A stretch of DNA of 64,000 bases. Source: Pseudomonas sp. A34-9. GTDB lineage: Bacteria > Pseudomonadota > Gammaproteobacteria > Pseudomonadales > Pseudomonadaceae. The notes beneath the pieces are model-generated. The model had not been told where the DNA came from. It worked only from the letters and a program-made list of their open reading frames with translations, and ran no database searches. Made by a program: the position numbers and the translations under genes. The stretch covers positions 2,816,501 to 2,880,500 of the forward strand of contig NZ_CP119967.1 of the NCBI RefSeq assembly GCF_029543085.1, read 5' to 3'. Below, one piece after another: positions 19,301-27,774 of the stretch (position 1 is its first letter; each line of letters begins with the position of its first letter).

Positions 19301-22300
19301 GTAATGGTCTGGTGGAAACCGCCAACACCGATTTCACCCTTGCAGCCCCGAGTTTCCTCAACGCTGGCGGTTCCGTGACGCATGTCGGCCTTGGTGAATT
19401 AGGCATTTCCACGGCCAACGTGATGAACGCCGGCGGCTCGCTGGTGACCCGTGGCGGACTGACGCTGAACGCGGACAGCTGGACCAACAGTAGCGTGATT
19501 CAGGCCGGGCGGTTGACGGTGAATGTCGGCAATTTTGTGCAGACGGCGAGCGGGCAGTTGCTCGCTTCCAATCAATTGGTGGGGCGCGGGGGCAACTGGA
19601 CCAACGAGGGCTTGATCGCCAGCGATGGCAACATGGATATCCAGCTGTCCGGCAACTACGGCGGCAATGGTCGTGTCAGCAGTCTGGGCGATATGACCTT
19701 CAATGCTGCGCAACTGGGCCTGACCAGCGCTTCGAGCATTGGCAGTGGCGGGCAGGGCACGTTCACCATTGGCGGGTTGCTGAACAATGCCGGCGGACGA
19801 CTGACGTCCAACAATACGATGACGATCAACGCAGGTGGCGTGAGCAACACCGGTACGTTGGGGGCTGCGCAGACCCTGAAGATCAGGACTGCAAGTCTGG
19901 TGAACGAGCGCGGCCTGCTCTTCAGCGGCGGCAACATGAATCTGCTGGTTAACGATTTCACCAACCAGAACGGCAATGTGTACAGCCTTGGCAATCTGAC
20001 GATCACCGGCATGGACGGCGGTCGGGCGAACAACGTTAACAACCGGGCTGCCACGATAAATGTGGACGGTGACTTTTCGTTGTCAGCCAGCAATTTCAGT
20101 AACAAAACGGAAGGCGTCCTGGGGCAGGACAAGCTTGTTTCCGGTGATATCACCTACCAGTGCATCGGCGGCGAATGCAAGTGGATGAATTTCTTCGTCG
20201 AGGAACAATACGAGTCAGAGTCGACCATCAGTGGCGAGCAGGCTGTTGTCTCCGTTGGCGGCAATGTAAACGCAACCGTCGGCAATTTTTCCAACTTCGC
20301 TTCGCTGTTCTCAGCGGGGAAAAATATCAAACTCGACGTCGACACGTTTGATAACACAGGGCTGGAATCCGGAAGCTATACCAAGACCCTAGTCTACGAA
20401 GCCAGAAACCGTGATTTCGATTATCTGTTTGATGACGTCACCGGCCTGGTCACGGCTTACGCGAAAAAAAACTCCAAGTACGAGCATGAGTATTCGTTCT
20501 ATTCGTGCGGCGGGCAGGATTGGCAGGCTTGCGGGTTAGCGCCCATTTCTCGTGGTAATCAGACCAAAACAACACTCAATCCATACTTCGGCCAAGGCCC
20601 TGACGTTCCTGTACCGGCGAAACTGCTGGGATATGCGCTAGTACCCGGTGGCGGTATCACTTACACAAGCAAAGGCGGAGCCTCCGCGATCATTCAGGCC
20701 GGCCAGGCAGTGGAGGTCAATGCTAAAACGACCATCAAAAACGGTACCTTGCAGGCCTACACCAGCTTCGCCCCGGTTGGTAAGAATGCTCCGCAGACTG
20801 GAGTGAATGCCGGAGCGACTATTCCGGTCATTCGCATCAACGCCCAGCTTCCTCCAGACCTGGCCCAGCAACAGGTCAACCCACTGGCCTTGCCGGGCTT
20901 CACCCTGCCGACCGGCGATAACGGTCTGTTCCGCCTCAGCCGGAAGGACGGCAGCGAGCAAGCGATCTCGCCGGTCAAAGACTGGGCAATCGGCTCGATC
21001 ACTGCTGCATCCTCTGGACATACCACCGGAATGCCGGTCAGACATGCCACCGATTTCCAGATCGACAAGAACGATCCGGTCTCGATGAAAAAACGCGACC
21101 TGGCGTTGAGTGATGCCGCGTCGCTGAATCTCAACGACAGAACGGCTCAGTTCAACGTGGGTGCAACTGCGGCTGACGGTCCAGTCGGTGTGCTAGTGCC
21201 TGGTCGTGGCAGCCCGTCCTTTGACGTACCGCGCGTACAAGGTTTGCCCGACACCAGCGTGCGCTCCAACCCGCACAAATACCTGATCGAAACCAACCCG
21301 GTGCTGACCAACCTCAAGCAGTTCATGAGTTCGGACTATCTGCTGGGCAAGCTCGGCTACGACCCCGACACCAGCGCCAAGCGTCTGGGCGATGGTCTGT
21401 TCGAGCAGCGCATGGTGCAGCAGGCCGTGGTGGCCCGCACCGGCCAACGCTTCATCGATGGTCAGACCTCTGACGAAGGCATGTTCAAGTACCTGATGAA
21501 CAACGCCATCGCCAGCAAGGATCAGCTCAACCTGTCGGTGGGCGTTACCCTGACCGCGCAACAAGTCGCGGCACTGACCCATGACATCGTCTGGCTCGAA
21601 GAGCACGAAGTGAACGGCGAAAAAGTGCTGGTGCCGGTGCTGTATCTGGCGCAGGCGAATAACCGGTTGGCGCCAAACGGGGCATTGATTCAGGGCGGCG
21701 ACGTCACTCTGATCGCCGGCGGCAACCTCGATAACGCCGGCACGCTGCGAGCCTCCAACAACCTGTCGGCCGAAGCCGGTAACAACCTCACCAACACCGG
21801 TCTGATCGAAGCCGGCGAACGCCTGACGCTGAAGGCCGGCAACGACATCATCAACAAGTCCGGCGGCATTATCTCGGGCAAGGATGTCAGCCTGACGGCC
21901 ACCAACGGCAGCGTGATCAACCAGCGTGATGTGACCAGTGTCGATTACGGCCGGTTCGGTAATACAAGCCACCGCGACTATCTCGATAACGCTGCTCGGA
22001 TCGAGGCGGCCAATGATCTGACCATCAAGTCCGGTCAGGACATCAACAATATCGGTGGCGTGCTGCAAAGCGGTCGGGACATGACGCTCGATGCTGATCG
22101 CGATGTGAACATCACCTCGGTGCAGAATCGCAGCACCGATGCTCGTGGCGGCAGTTATCTCAATCAGACGATTACCCAGCACGGCGCTGAAGTGACGTCC
22201 GGGCGGGATCTGTCGATCAGCGCTGATCGTGACGTGGCGATTGTGGCCAGTCGACTGGATGCCAAGCGCGATCTCAGCGTCGATTCAGGCCATGACATTG

Positions 22301-25300
22301 TCATTACTTCGGCCGCCGACGAGAGTGACTACGTCTCGCGCAGCAAGAAGCGCGCGAACGAAACCCACAGCATCACGCAGCAGTCGTCGGTATTGAACGC
22401 CGGACGCGATATCGCGCTGAATGCGGGTAACGATCTGGGCATCATCGCCAGTCGGATCAAGGCTACGGAAGATGTCAGCCTCGATGCGGCTCAGGACATC
22501 ACCGTTGCCTCGGCCAAAGACGAAAGTTCTTCTTATTACTACAAGAAGAAAAAGGGCTCGTTCGGGCGCAGCAAAACCACCACGACAGAAAGTTATGAGA
22601 GCGAGAACGTAGCTTCCGTGATCGAGGCTGGACGTGACTTGACCGTCAACTCGTCCAAGGACGAAGACGGCGCCGTGAGTCTGGATGGCGGGCGCAATGT
22701 CACCATCATCGGTAGTCAATTGAACGCCGGCAAAGACCTCGTCGTCGGTGCGACCAACGATGTGGCTGTTCTTTCCGCTACAGAAGAATCCGGCTCTTAC
22801 ACCAAGAAAACCAAGACAGGTACTTTCGGCCTGTCGAAAAGTGGCAGCAGCCACTTACAGACTGCTGTTACTCAAGTCGGTAGCCAGTTGAACGCCGGGC
22901 ATGATGCCGTGGTCCTGGCAGGACGCGATGTTCGTCTGAACGCCAGTGAAGTCAACGCTGACAATGATGCTGAACTGCATGCGGGTCTCGTGGACAAGGA
23001 GGGTGATATCACCCTGTCGTCTGCGGATGACCAAGCGTACAGCCGAGCCGAGGAATACAAGAAAAAACTGGGTATGTCGCTCAAGGACACCATTGGTGTC
23101 TTTGCCGGTACTCCGGGGCTGGGAGCCGATATCACCGTCGGTGCCTCGCACAATGGCGGACGTGAAGTCGTCAGTTCCAACAGCATTGGCAGCCAGGTCA
23201 ATGCCGGGCACGATGCGATTCTCAATGCATCTCGGGACATCAACATCATTGGCAGTGGAATCAGTGCCGATAACAGCGTTTCGCTCGATGCCGGCCGCGA
23301 TGTCAACGTGGTTGCCTCGATCGATCAGCAGCGCAGCAATACTTGGGAGACGGACAAAAGCGTCGGGATCAAACAGACCATCGACAGCAATGCCTTCACC
23401 ACGTTCGTCGGCAGCGAAACCCTTCAACATGGCGTCAACAGCAAGGGCTACACCGCAGCGGGCAGCTCCATCGATGCGGGGATGAACATCAATGTAAACG
23501 CCGGTCGCGACATCAACCAGCAAGGTTCCGATCTGACCGCTGAGAACAACATCAAGCTCAAGGCCGACCGCGATATCAATATCGATGCCAAGGAAGAGGC
23601 CAGCGAAGTCACCATCCGTGACAGCATCAAGCGCAACGGCATCACCGTGACCACGGCCTACAACATCGGCAACACCATGGATGGCCTCAAAGGCACTGGC
23701 AAAGGTGAGGATGGGGTTAGCAAAGGCTCAAGCGTACTGAAGTCGGTTGATACGCTGGATCAGTTCTTCAGTGGACCGAAATTTGACGGACATATCGGTG
23801 GATCGAGCGTCAGTTCAAGCCAGACTCAGACGTCGGTCACTCAACGTCCGTCGACACTTTCTGCAGGCAATGACATCTCGCTGGACGCTGGCAATAACGT
23901 CAATGTCAGCGGTAGCGAGTTCAATGCCGGCCGTGACATCAACGTCAAAGGCAAGGACATCACCTTTGACGTTGCGCATGGCTCGGAAAGCAGTGACGGG
24001 CATTCGACCCAAAGCAAGGGTGGCGTCAAAGGGGGCACCACCGGCGGCTTCAAACTGGGCGTGGGTGTCAGCAATGCCGGCACCGTAGACAAGTCGACTC
24101 AAGGCACCTCAACGGCAACTCAGTTGAACGCTGGTGGCAGCATCAACCTTGACGCGGAAAACGATCTGACCCTGATCGGCACCCGGGCCACCGCCGAGCG
24201 GGATATCTCCCTCAAGGCCGGTAACGATCTGAATATTCTCTCGGCGCAAAACGCCTACGAGAGTTCGCACGATCGGCGTAGCTGGGGTGCGGAGGGCGGC
24301 ATCATCGCCGGCCAGGACGGCTTCGGTGTTTATGGTTCGGCGAATGTGGGTATCGGCGATCTCAACCGTGAGGGCGTCAAGCAGCAAGAAGCCTATCTGT
24401 ATGCCGGCAACAAACTGGGTTTCGAAAGCGGTCGCGATACCAATATCGCTGGCGCGACCCTGCGCGGCGACGAAGTCATCGGTGATGTCGGTCGCAACCT
24501 GACCGTGACCTCTGTGCCGAACACCGGCAAGGTCGAAGGCAAGGAGTTCGACGCCAGCCTGACGGTTGCGGTGAGCTTCGGCGCAACGGTCAGCGGTTCG
24601 CTGGGTTATGGCGAGACCAACGGCAAGACCAACTGGGTCGACAATCAGACTGTTATCAGTGGCAAAAGCAAAGTCGACATCCGTACCGAAAAACATACGC
24701 AACTCGATGGCTCGGTGATCAGCGCTGACAACGGCAACCTGAAACTCGACACTGACACCCTCGGCTACCGCAACATCACCGGCAAGGATAACGAGCACGG
24801 TTATTACCTCAATGTCAGCGGCAGTTATGGCGGGGGCGGGGGCGGGGGCGGTGGCGCCCAAGCCGACAAGCCGAACAAGGGCATGGAAGGCGAGAGCAAA
24901 AACAGCTGGGCCGTGGAGGGCTACAAGTACGACAAGGACCGTCAGCAGACGCTGAATGCCACCGTGGGTGAAGGTCAGATTGTCGTGCGTAACGACAAGG
25001 CTACCGGCCAGGATTCCACGGCGGGTCTTAATCGTGATGTGAACAAGGCCTATGAGATCACCAAGGATGAGGAACATCGCACGACGTTGTATGTAAGCAA
25101 TACTTCCCTTGATGCCGTTAGCCATCCGTTAGAGACACTCGAGCGATGGGGCGATAACGTTACGAATATTCATAAGACGCTGCTCAACCAAGCGCTTTTT
25201 GCCGTGCATGCCGCAAAAAACGTACAGGCAGAAATCGCACTTATACGACTTGACATTGATGACGTGCCTTCATTGGCCCGTGAGAGTCTGGGTGACGAGA

Positions 25301-26232
25301 AGGCACTGGATGTCGCGAAAAATCTTGTTCGCCGAGGCTTCGATCCTTCCGATTTGAAATCGCTGGATGCAGGAATCTTCCAGGGCTTGAGCAACTTCGC
25401 CAACTTGGCGGAGAACTATGACAAGGAAGTGCAGTCGTGTGTCACCAGAGGGGACTGTTCGTTCAGCCTTGAAGATGACGGCAGTGGCGGCAAAAAAGAC
25501 GTCGTTTATCTTGACCCTTCTTTTGTAGAGGGGACAGGAATCAAAATGGGCAGGCAAGCCCTCGGTCAGTTGCAGGATGTACTGCTGCTCGCTGATAAAT
25601 TACCTCTTGAGCAGGTTCAAGCGATTGCCGTTGCAGCGCAAGCTGTAATGGGGCCACTGAAATTCATGCTGACCATTACGCTCAACGCTGCCATTAACGC
25701 CGCTACGGATGGAAAGATTGAAGAGTACAAGGATGAGGCCGCTGTCAAACTGGCGGCGCTTTTCCTGGGGGTGCCTGAAGATGAAGTGATCGAACTCAAT
25801 ACGGAAGGCAAGGCAGCCCATCAAGAAGATAAAATCCAACATCCTTTCAATGGTGACGGAAACGTTGTAGCGGCACGCTTTTTGGTCGATGCGGTTCTCG
25901 GTGAGCTGCAATCGCTGGGTATCAAAGCTGGCAGTAGAGTTCTGGCTGTTCGCGACAGGTCTGGTGAAAGTCATACTGGTGGCGGATCCTCTCCAGACCT
26001 GAAGAGAGGTGCCGAATTTAAGGAGGCGGCCGCGCGTTTGGGGTTTGATCGGCGCATTCCCCCTCAGAAGGCACCATTCGACTCCCATGGGCAACCGGTA
26101 TTCTTTGATGGAAAAAAATACATCACGCCTGATGTGGATGGACATAACGTAACGGGCGGATGGAAAGTATTTGATAAAAAGGGCAGGCGTGTCGGTACGT
26201 ACGATAAAGATTTGAATTGGGTGAAGGATTAA
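13366..26232 (+). CDS. CdiA-type two-partner-secreted haemagglutinin with C-terminal toxin domain
   Basis: A 4288-residue exoprotein. Residues 1-50 carry an extended signal region (KRGLAFLLANVMFWQPMWAQA). Residues about 50-300 are the TPS domain with IVANPYGITCNGCGF near residue 158. Residues 300-2250 are filamentous repeats of the type LDNxxGxLxS. Residues about 2250-2775 are non-repetitive and suit a receptor-binding and periplasmic region. Residues about 2775-3750 are the second haemagglutinin-repeat block (AGRDLxxxAxxDVxI). The last 75 residues contain FDSHGQPVFFDGKKYITPDVDGHN and GTYDKDLNWVKD, which resemble Ntox21, a predicted RNase of contact-dependent inhibition systems. The protein should be exported by a CdiB/TpsB outer-membrane transporter, but none is adjacent. 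The start has AAAGAG nine bases upstream. Domain borders are estimates. Confidence 0.92.
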   Translation: MDVRQYAFLARQPAAAVKKRESFLGMPKRGLAFLLANVMFWQPMWAQADGIVVANPNTSLDRAGNGVPIINIATPNAAGLSHNQFHDYNVGAQGLILNNGSTQNNLTQLGGHIIDNPNLKNSGSAQAILNEVISGNPSQLRGYTEVAGQSARVIVANPYGITCNGCGFINSPRVTLTTGKPVLDNGRLDRFQVDQGTVAIEGAGLNATNVDRFEIITRSAKINAQLQAQNLTIVAGRNDVNAQTLNATARADDGSAKPQLAIDSSALGGMYAGAIKLVGTEAGVGVKLDGKLIASGGDIQLDANGQLSLVDTSATGAVNVKATSLDARGPIYAGTALNVQTQGNLTNRQTLAARESISLSAGGQLTNAGAIEAGVNADGSRNASGDLSITAQNLDNSGKSLTASRNLTVNTAQTLNNQGGTLSAQTAVITAGTLDNRNAGKLQSNGTLNLNAAQVLNSQGVITSNASLTANIGQLINSNGELSSQTDAVLNVTSLDNVAGLMSAGRLLDISALGAINNRTGKIGAKQNLTLKAQQLDNSQQGQLTSEGTLTTRISEQLNNQNKGLIQANGAMDVQATRLDNRAGKISSLDALTVSSTTTDNRGGTLRADQAAKLLIDNLDNRDKGRLESKTALSFDGNTLDNSNGGLLTSTGVLSLKAKAVTNDGGRISAKGDIDANIDSLNQQHGELVAEGNLLLTGKTLNSHQDSLVGSLKALTVNVEQIDNRASTLSSQLDLHINGSRLDNSEGGKVLSDTTLALKVEQIINATNGLIFSKGASTLSGIGLSNVGGRIVSQNTLGLTFDETMDNQQGLISSEGQMTLSAGSLDNRLGKLSSLEAMALTASGSVLSQGGLIVSQKGLTFKSGSLDNSDNGIISAKADSTLTTGELKNRQGGSIATDGSLLLTAAHLDNSGGSLGSQQKLEASLTSLEQDGGELFSNGDLTLDMNNGLLNNQRGNIHTPGQLLLKNLKDINNSAGEISAAKAWAVNAQNLNNDGGKLLSNEKLSLVIDRALSNVKGVIASASLDSRSVTLNNTSGDIRARGDIDFSVTGMFDNHDGVVIADNGLTIKAASLDNRQEGLIGSTKALSLNVDRVDNRSGELSSKSDVSLIGAWLDNSDSGYMLAGGNLALTVNDVINRNKGLLSGDTGLTLSGKMLENSGRLTSQKDLAINLSGDLNNAQGSLVNEGTLAINAASLNNDAGTVSSAKALTVDTRGAVSNQGGSLLTDGDITLNSSALDNQQKGVISSKAKLNISTGALNNNQASIYADDHVEISAGQVTNSGGSLGAGKTLNANVQGLDQQGGKLFSGATVSLDLNGGALNNQGGVINAPDQLLLKNLTDVNNRGGEISSDQAFELIAKSLDNSGGQLLSNQKLTLTLDHALTSIKGTIAAAALQIRAASLDNSDGGVLLSDSFIEVSVDGLLKNTNKGSIRAAQQLTLNSTGLNNQGGTLVGVSGLNMDLGATAQDLNNQDGVISSKGGLSIAHLRDLNNQNGVINSKGVLSIATLRDLNNQQGEISSVNSFSLTGNRLDNRGGNLISNDQLTVTAADLKNQGGLVSGWKGVSISGGSLDNSQEGAISSQLGNVNIDLSGALLNHSMGGIGGLGEVSITAASLDNSGGTVSSEGKQTLSMSGGAINNAAGGLIKSGETLDIRAAGLNNNAGNVMAKKALTLTGGELNNTKGRLVGDDSVTLDLLGALINVNGALGSGGALLIKRSASVDNQDGQLISQTLLSLLTSGDLNNSQRGTVSANGQLEITAGGMLRNDADGLLSSRDAGVSITAAALNNAQGAVQSMTALSVNTGSGAIDNQGGKIIAQNGDLTLNAASLDSRGGALSSLKGLLQTRLNGVLRNGQGGKIEGSRLDLQALGGIYSDGGRIAANTGNILLNAGGNTLDNSGGGIYARGVVKTIAGSMNNNSGQISGSSIELGADGNFSNRSGLIESASTLAIRAANLDNQDGKLRALGTSGKTDFQIGSLFDNRNGLVETANTDFTLAAPSFLNAGGSVTHVGLGELGISTANVMNAGGSLVTRGGLTLNADSWTNSSVIQAGRLTVNVGNFVQTASGQLLASNQLVGRGGNWTNEGLIASDGNMDIQLSGNYGGNGRVSSLGDMTFNAAQLGLTSASSIGSGGQGTFTIGGLLNNAGGRLTSNNTMTINAGGVSNTGTLGAAQTLKIRTASLVNERGLLFSGGNMNLLVNDFTNQNGNVYSLGNLTITGMDGGRANNVNNRAATINVDGDFSLSASNFSNKTEGVLGQDKLVSGDITYQCIGGECKWMNFFVEEQYESESTISGEQAVVSVGGNVNATVGNFSNFASLFSAGKNIKLDVDTFDNTGLESGSYTKTLVYEARNRDFDYLFDDVTGLVTAYAKKNSKYEHEYSFYSCGGQDWQACGLAPISRGNQTKTTLNPYFGQGPDVPVPAKLLGYALVPGGGITYTSKGGASAIIQAGQAVEVNAKTTIKNGTLQAYTSFAPVGKNAPQTGVNAGATIPVIRINAQLPPDLAQQQVNPLALPGFTLPTGDNGLFRLSRKDGSEQAISPVKDWAIGSITAASSGHTTGMPVRHATDFQIDKNDPVSMKKRDLALSDAASLNLNDRTAQFNVGATAADGPVGVLVPGRGSPSFDVPRVQGLPDTSVRSNPHKYLIETNPVLTNLKQFMSSDYLLGKLGYDPDTSAKRLGDGLFEQRMVQQAVVARTGQRFIDGQTSDEGMFKYLMNNAIASKDQLNLSVGVTLTAQQVAALTHDIVWLEEHEVNGEKVLVPVLYLAQANNRLAPNGALIQGGDVTLIAGGNLDNAGTLRASNNLSAEAGNNLTNTGLIEAGERLTLKAGNDIINKSGGIISGKDVSLTATNGSVINQRDVTSVDYGRFGNTSHRDYLDNAARIEAANDLTIKSGQDINNIGGVLQSGRDMTLDADRDVNITSVQNRSTDARGGSYLNQTITQHGAEVTSGRDLSISADRDVAIVASRLDAKRDLSVDSGHDIVITSAADESDYVSRSKKRANETHSITQQSSVLNAGRDIALNAGNDLGIIASRIKATEDVSLDAAQDITVASAKDESSSYYYKKKKGSFGRSKTTTTESYESENVASVIEAGRDLTVNSSKDEDGAVSLDGGRNVTIIGSQLNAGKDLVVGATNDVAVLSATEESGSYTKKTKTGTFGLSKSGSSHLQTAVTQVGSQLNAGHDAVVLAGRDVRLNASEVNADNDAELHAGLVDKEGDITLSSADDQAYSRAEEYKKKLGMSLKDTIGVFAGTPGLGADITVGASHNGGREVVSSNSIGSQVNAGHDAILNASRDINIIGSGISADNSVSLDAGRDVNVVASIDQQRSNTWETDKSVGIKQTIDSNAFTTFVGSETLQHGVNSKGYTAAGSSIDAGMNINVNAGRDINQQGSDLTAENNIKLKADRDINIDAKEEASEVTIRDSIKRNGITVTTAYNIGNTMDGLKGTGKGEDGVSKGSSVLKSVDTLDQFFSGPKFDGHIGGSSVSSSQTQTSVTQRPSTLSAGNDISLDAGNNVNVSGSEFNAGRDINVKGKDITFDVAHGSESSDGHSTQSKGGVKGGTTGGFKLGVGVSNAGTVDKSTQGTSTATQLNAGGSINLDAENDLTLIGTRATAERDISLKAGNDLNILSAQNAYESSHDRRSWGAEGGIIAGQDGFGVYGSANVGIGDLNREGVKQQEAYLYAGNKLGFESGRDTNIAGATLRGDEVIGDVGRNLTVTSVPNTGKVEGKEFDASLTVAVSFGATVSGSLGYGETNGKTNWVDNQTVISGKSKVDIRTEKHTQLDGSVISADNGNLKLDTDTLGYRNITGKDNEHGYYLNVSGSYGGGGGGGGGAQADKPNKGMEGESKNSWAVEGYKYDKDRQQTLNATVGEGQIVVRNDKATGQDSTAGLNRDVNKAYEITKDEEHRTTLYVSNTSLDAVSHPLETLERWGDNVTNIHKTLLNQALFAVHAAKNVQAEIALIRLDIDDVPSLARESLGDEKALDVAKNLVRRGFDPSDLKSLDAGIFQGLSNFANLAENYDKEVQSCVTRGDCSFSLEDDGSGGKKDVVYLDPSFVEGTGIKMGRQALGQLQDVLLLADKLPLEQVQAIAVAAQAVMGPLKFMLTITLNAAINAATDGKIEEYKDEAAVKLAALFLGVPEDEVIELNTEGKAAHQEDKIQHPFNGDGNVVAARFLVDAVLGELQSLGIKAGSRVLAVRDRSGESHTGGGSSPDLKRGAEFKEAAARLGFDRRIPPQKAPFDSHGQPVFFDGKKYITPDVDGHNVTGGWKVFDKKGRRVGTYDKDLNWVKD
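17759..17911 (+). repeat. Tandem ~63-base repeats inside cdiA
   Basis: Two and a half near-identical units encode DLNNQDGVISSKGGLSIAHL, DLNNQNGVINSKGVLSIATL and DLNNQQGEISS. They are closer to each other than to the surrounding beta-helix repeats, so this is a recent local duplication. Confidence 0.8.
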
Positions 26233-26235
26233 ATA

Positions 26236-26709
26236 ATGAGCTTTGAAATATTGCTGGAAAAAGAGCCTTTCGAGCACTTTGGTACCCAGGCTTTACGTGG
26301 ATTGATACGACTGGGTGAGGAAGAGGAAAGCTTCTTTGCTCCGATCTCTTTCTGGGGCAGGCAGGAATACTTGAATAGCTGGTACTCATCGCTTTGTCTC
26401 GGTCTCGAAAGAAGACAGCATTCAGTATTAGTCACTTCAATGCTTGATCCAGAGTCCGCAAATTTCCTGATGGTCTGGGTTTTGTATTTTGTTGGAGAGT
26501 CTGTTCACATTCAGAATAGTGTGGTTTTTCTAGACGACGTTGTTCCTGGGTTTAATGTGGACGATGTCAATACTTACGTCGGTGTGCGCGAGGTCGTTAA
26601 CGAAGATGGCGACAGGATTTCCGAATGGGTCGTGCCTCTGTCGGAAGTGCTCGGATTCAAAGAAAAGTTGAAGATGGAAGTAGAGTCTTCAAAGACGAAG
26701 AGCGACTGA
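26236..26709 (+). CDS. CdiI-family contact-dependent inhibition immunity protein
   Basis: A 157-residue soluble acidic protein starting 3 bases after the cdiA stop. It contains WGRQEYLNSWYSSL, VTSMLDPESANFL, IQNSVVFLDD and DRISEWVVPL, the conserved line-up of a known CdiI immunity family found next to CDI toxins. It should bind and block the Ntox21-like tip in the cytosol. Base composition drops from here to about 27.5 kb, as is usual for exchangeable toxin/immunity modules. Pairing with this exact toxin follows from position and family, not from direct evidence. Confidence 0.85.
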   Translation: MSFEILLEKEPFEHFGTQALRGLIRLGEEEESFFAPISFWGRQEYLNSWYSSLCLGLERRQHSVLVTSMLDPESANFLMVWVLYFVGESVHIQNSVVFLDDVVPGFNVDDVNTYVGVREVVNEDGDRISEWVVPLSEVLGFKEKLKMEVESSKTKSD

Positions 26710-26780
26710 GCTTGGGAAAAAAGGACAGATCCCGTTTAAATAAACGTGGTCTTTCTCGAGGCATCAAAGGTCTTTGATTT

Positions 26781-26975
26781 GTGACAGTTGAAAATGAAGA
26801 AGGCCATCTCCTGACTGTTATTGCTGAAATTGGCGTATTGGAGTGGCAAAAGTATCAACAGCGTTTTCCAAAAGTAAGGGTGGGAATGAAATGCAGCGGG
26901 AGGATCATTCTGCACTGCCACCCTTCATCGCTTTCAGGTTTGAGTGTATTAGCAAGGTTGATATCGACAAGTTAA
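26781..26975 (+). pseudogene. Possible short or frameshifted ORF in the immunity module
   Basis: A GTG-started 64-codon frame (VTVENEEGHLLTVIAEIGVL...) begins after a stop codon and overlaps the next ORF in another frame. It may be the front part of a frameshifted gene whose rest is read at 26891-27220, or a decayed immunity gene. The ribosome site is weak (AAAGGT). No family is recognised. Confidence 0.3.
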
Positions 26976-27220
26976 AGGCCGCCGTGGAAGGCTACAAGGG
27001 TGCTTTATCATGGGCGCTTGTCGGCCGGTCACGCGAAGGGTTACGTGGGATTAACTGGATGATTGCACCGTCAAGGTTGTGGGAGGTGGGTGGATGTGCT
27101 TTGCAAGCAAACATCACGGCAGCGGTCTATTTGTCCACTCATGAACCTTTACTTGGTCCAGTGGCATACGAGGATTTAATTGGACTGACGGAACATGTTC
27201 GTTCTGTGCTCGATCACTGA
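26891..27220 (+). CDS. Hypothetical protein in cdi immunity module
   Basis: A 109-residue product from the ATG at 26891, with GGTGGGA upstream. It contains RGINWMIAPSRLWEVGGC and AAVYLSTHEPLLGPVAYEDL, no signal peptide and no membrane helix. I do not recognise the family. Size, position behind cdiI and low GC suit an orphan immunity gene. It could be the back half of a frameshifted gene starting at 26781. Confidence 0.5.
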   Translation: MQREDHSALPPFIAFRFECISKVDIDKLKAAVEGYKGALSWALVGRSREGLRGINWMIAPSRLWEVGGCALQANITAAVYLSTHEPLLGPVAYEDLIGLTEHVRSVLDH

Positions 27221-27255
27221 GGGATCCAACCCCACCAAATTCCGGAGGTTATTTA

Positions 27256-27558
27256 GTGATCACTGAAGATATAAAAATTTTCGAAGAGATTTTCCAATTG
27301 GTCGAAGCAGGCATCGTCCATGGCTATGACGCGTTCCGATACGGTGTTGAGCTGGGTGAGGGCTATATAGAAACGGAATTGGCCGTCGAGAAAGACGGGA
27401 TTGAGGACTGGAACGCCGAAACCGATATAAACGGGGCGAAAATTCTTCGTCTGGTCGATCAGTTGCAGGCAAACGCAGTCAAACGCGGTGAACCATGGAA
27501 GGCGTTTGTTCTCTCTTATCGCGAAGGCGAACAGGTGAAAACGAAATTCAAGTATTGA
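27256..27558 (+). CDS. Small immunity-like protein (orphan)
   Basis: A 100-residue product from GTG 27256 with an excellent GGAGG site 7 bases upstream. Sequence features are IFEEIFQLVEAGIVHGYDAF at the N-terminus and RGEPWKAFVLSYREGEQVKT close to the C-terminus, the helix-plus-sheet layout of small immunity proteins resembling the YezG/DUF600 type. The family call is tentative. It closes the row of small genes behind cdiA, and no toxin domain is beside it, so it may be kept from an earlier CdiA tip. Confidence 0.55.
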   Translation: MITEDIKIFEEIFQLVEAGIVHGYDAFRYGVELGEGYIETELAVEKDGIEDWNAETDINGAKILRLVDQLQANAVKRGEPWKAFVLSYREGEQVKTKFKY

Positions 27559-27774
27559 TCGGGGACGCCGAATTTTCGCGTTCCGGGAAACGAACGGGTG
27601 GCTCTGGCCGCCTGTCGTTTGTCTGAGCGGCGCAGCAAGACAGACCCAGAGTGATGCCTGTCTATCCAGTCCGAAGGGGGAGTTTCGTCGTGCCCTTCGG
27701 CAGGCAATCGTCAGCTCGTTGCAAGTCAGACCTGCCAAATACATCCCTCAAGTGTTCGTTGAGGGATTGTGGGT

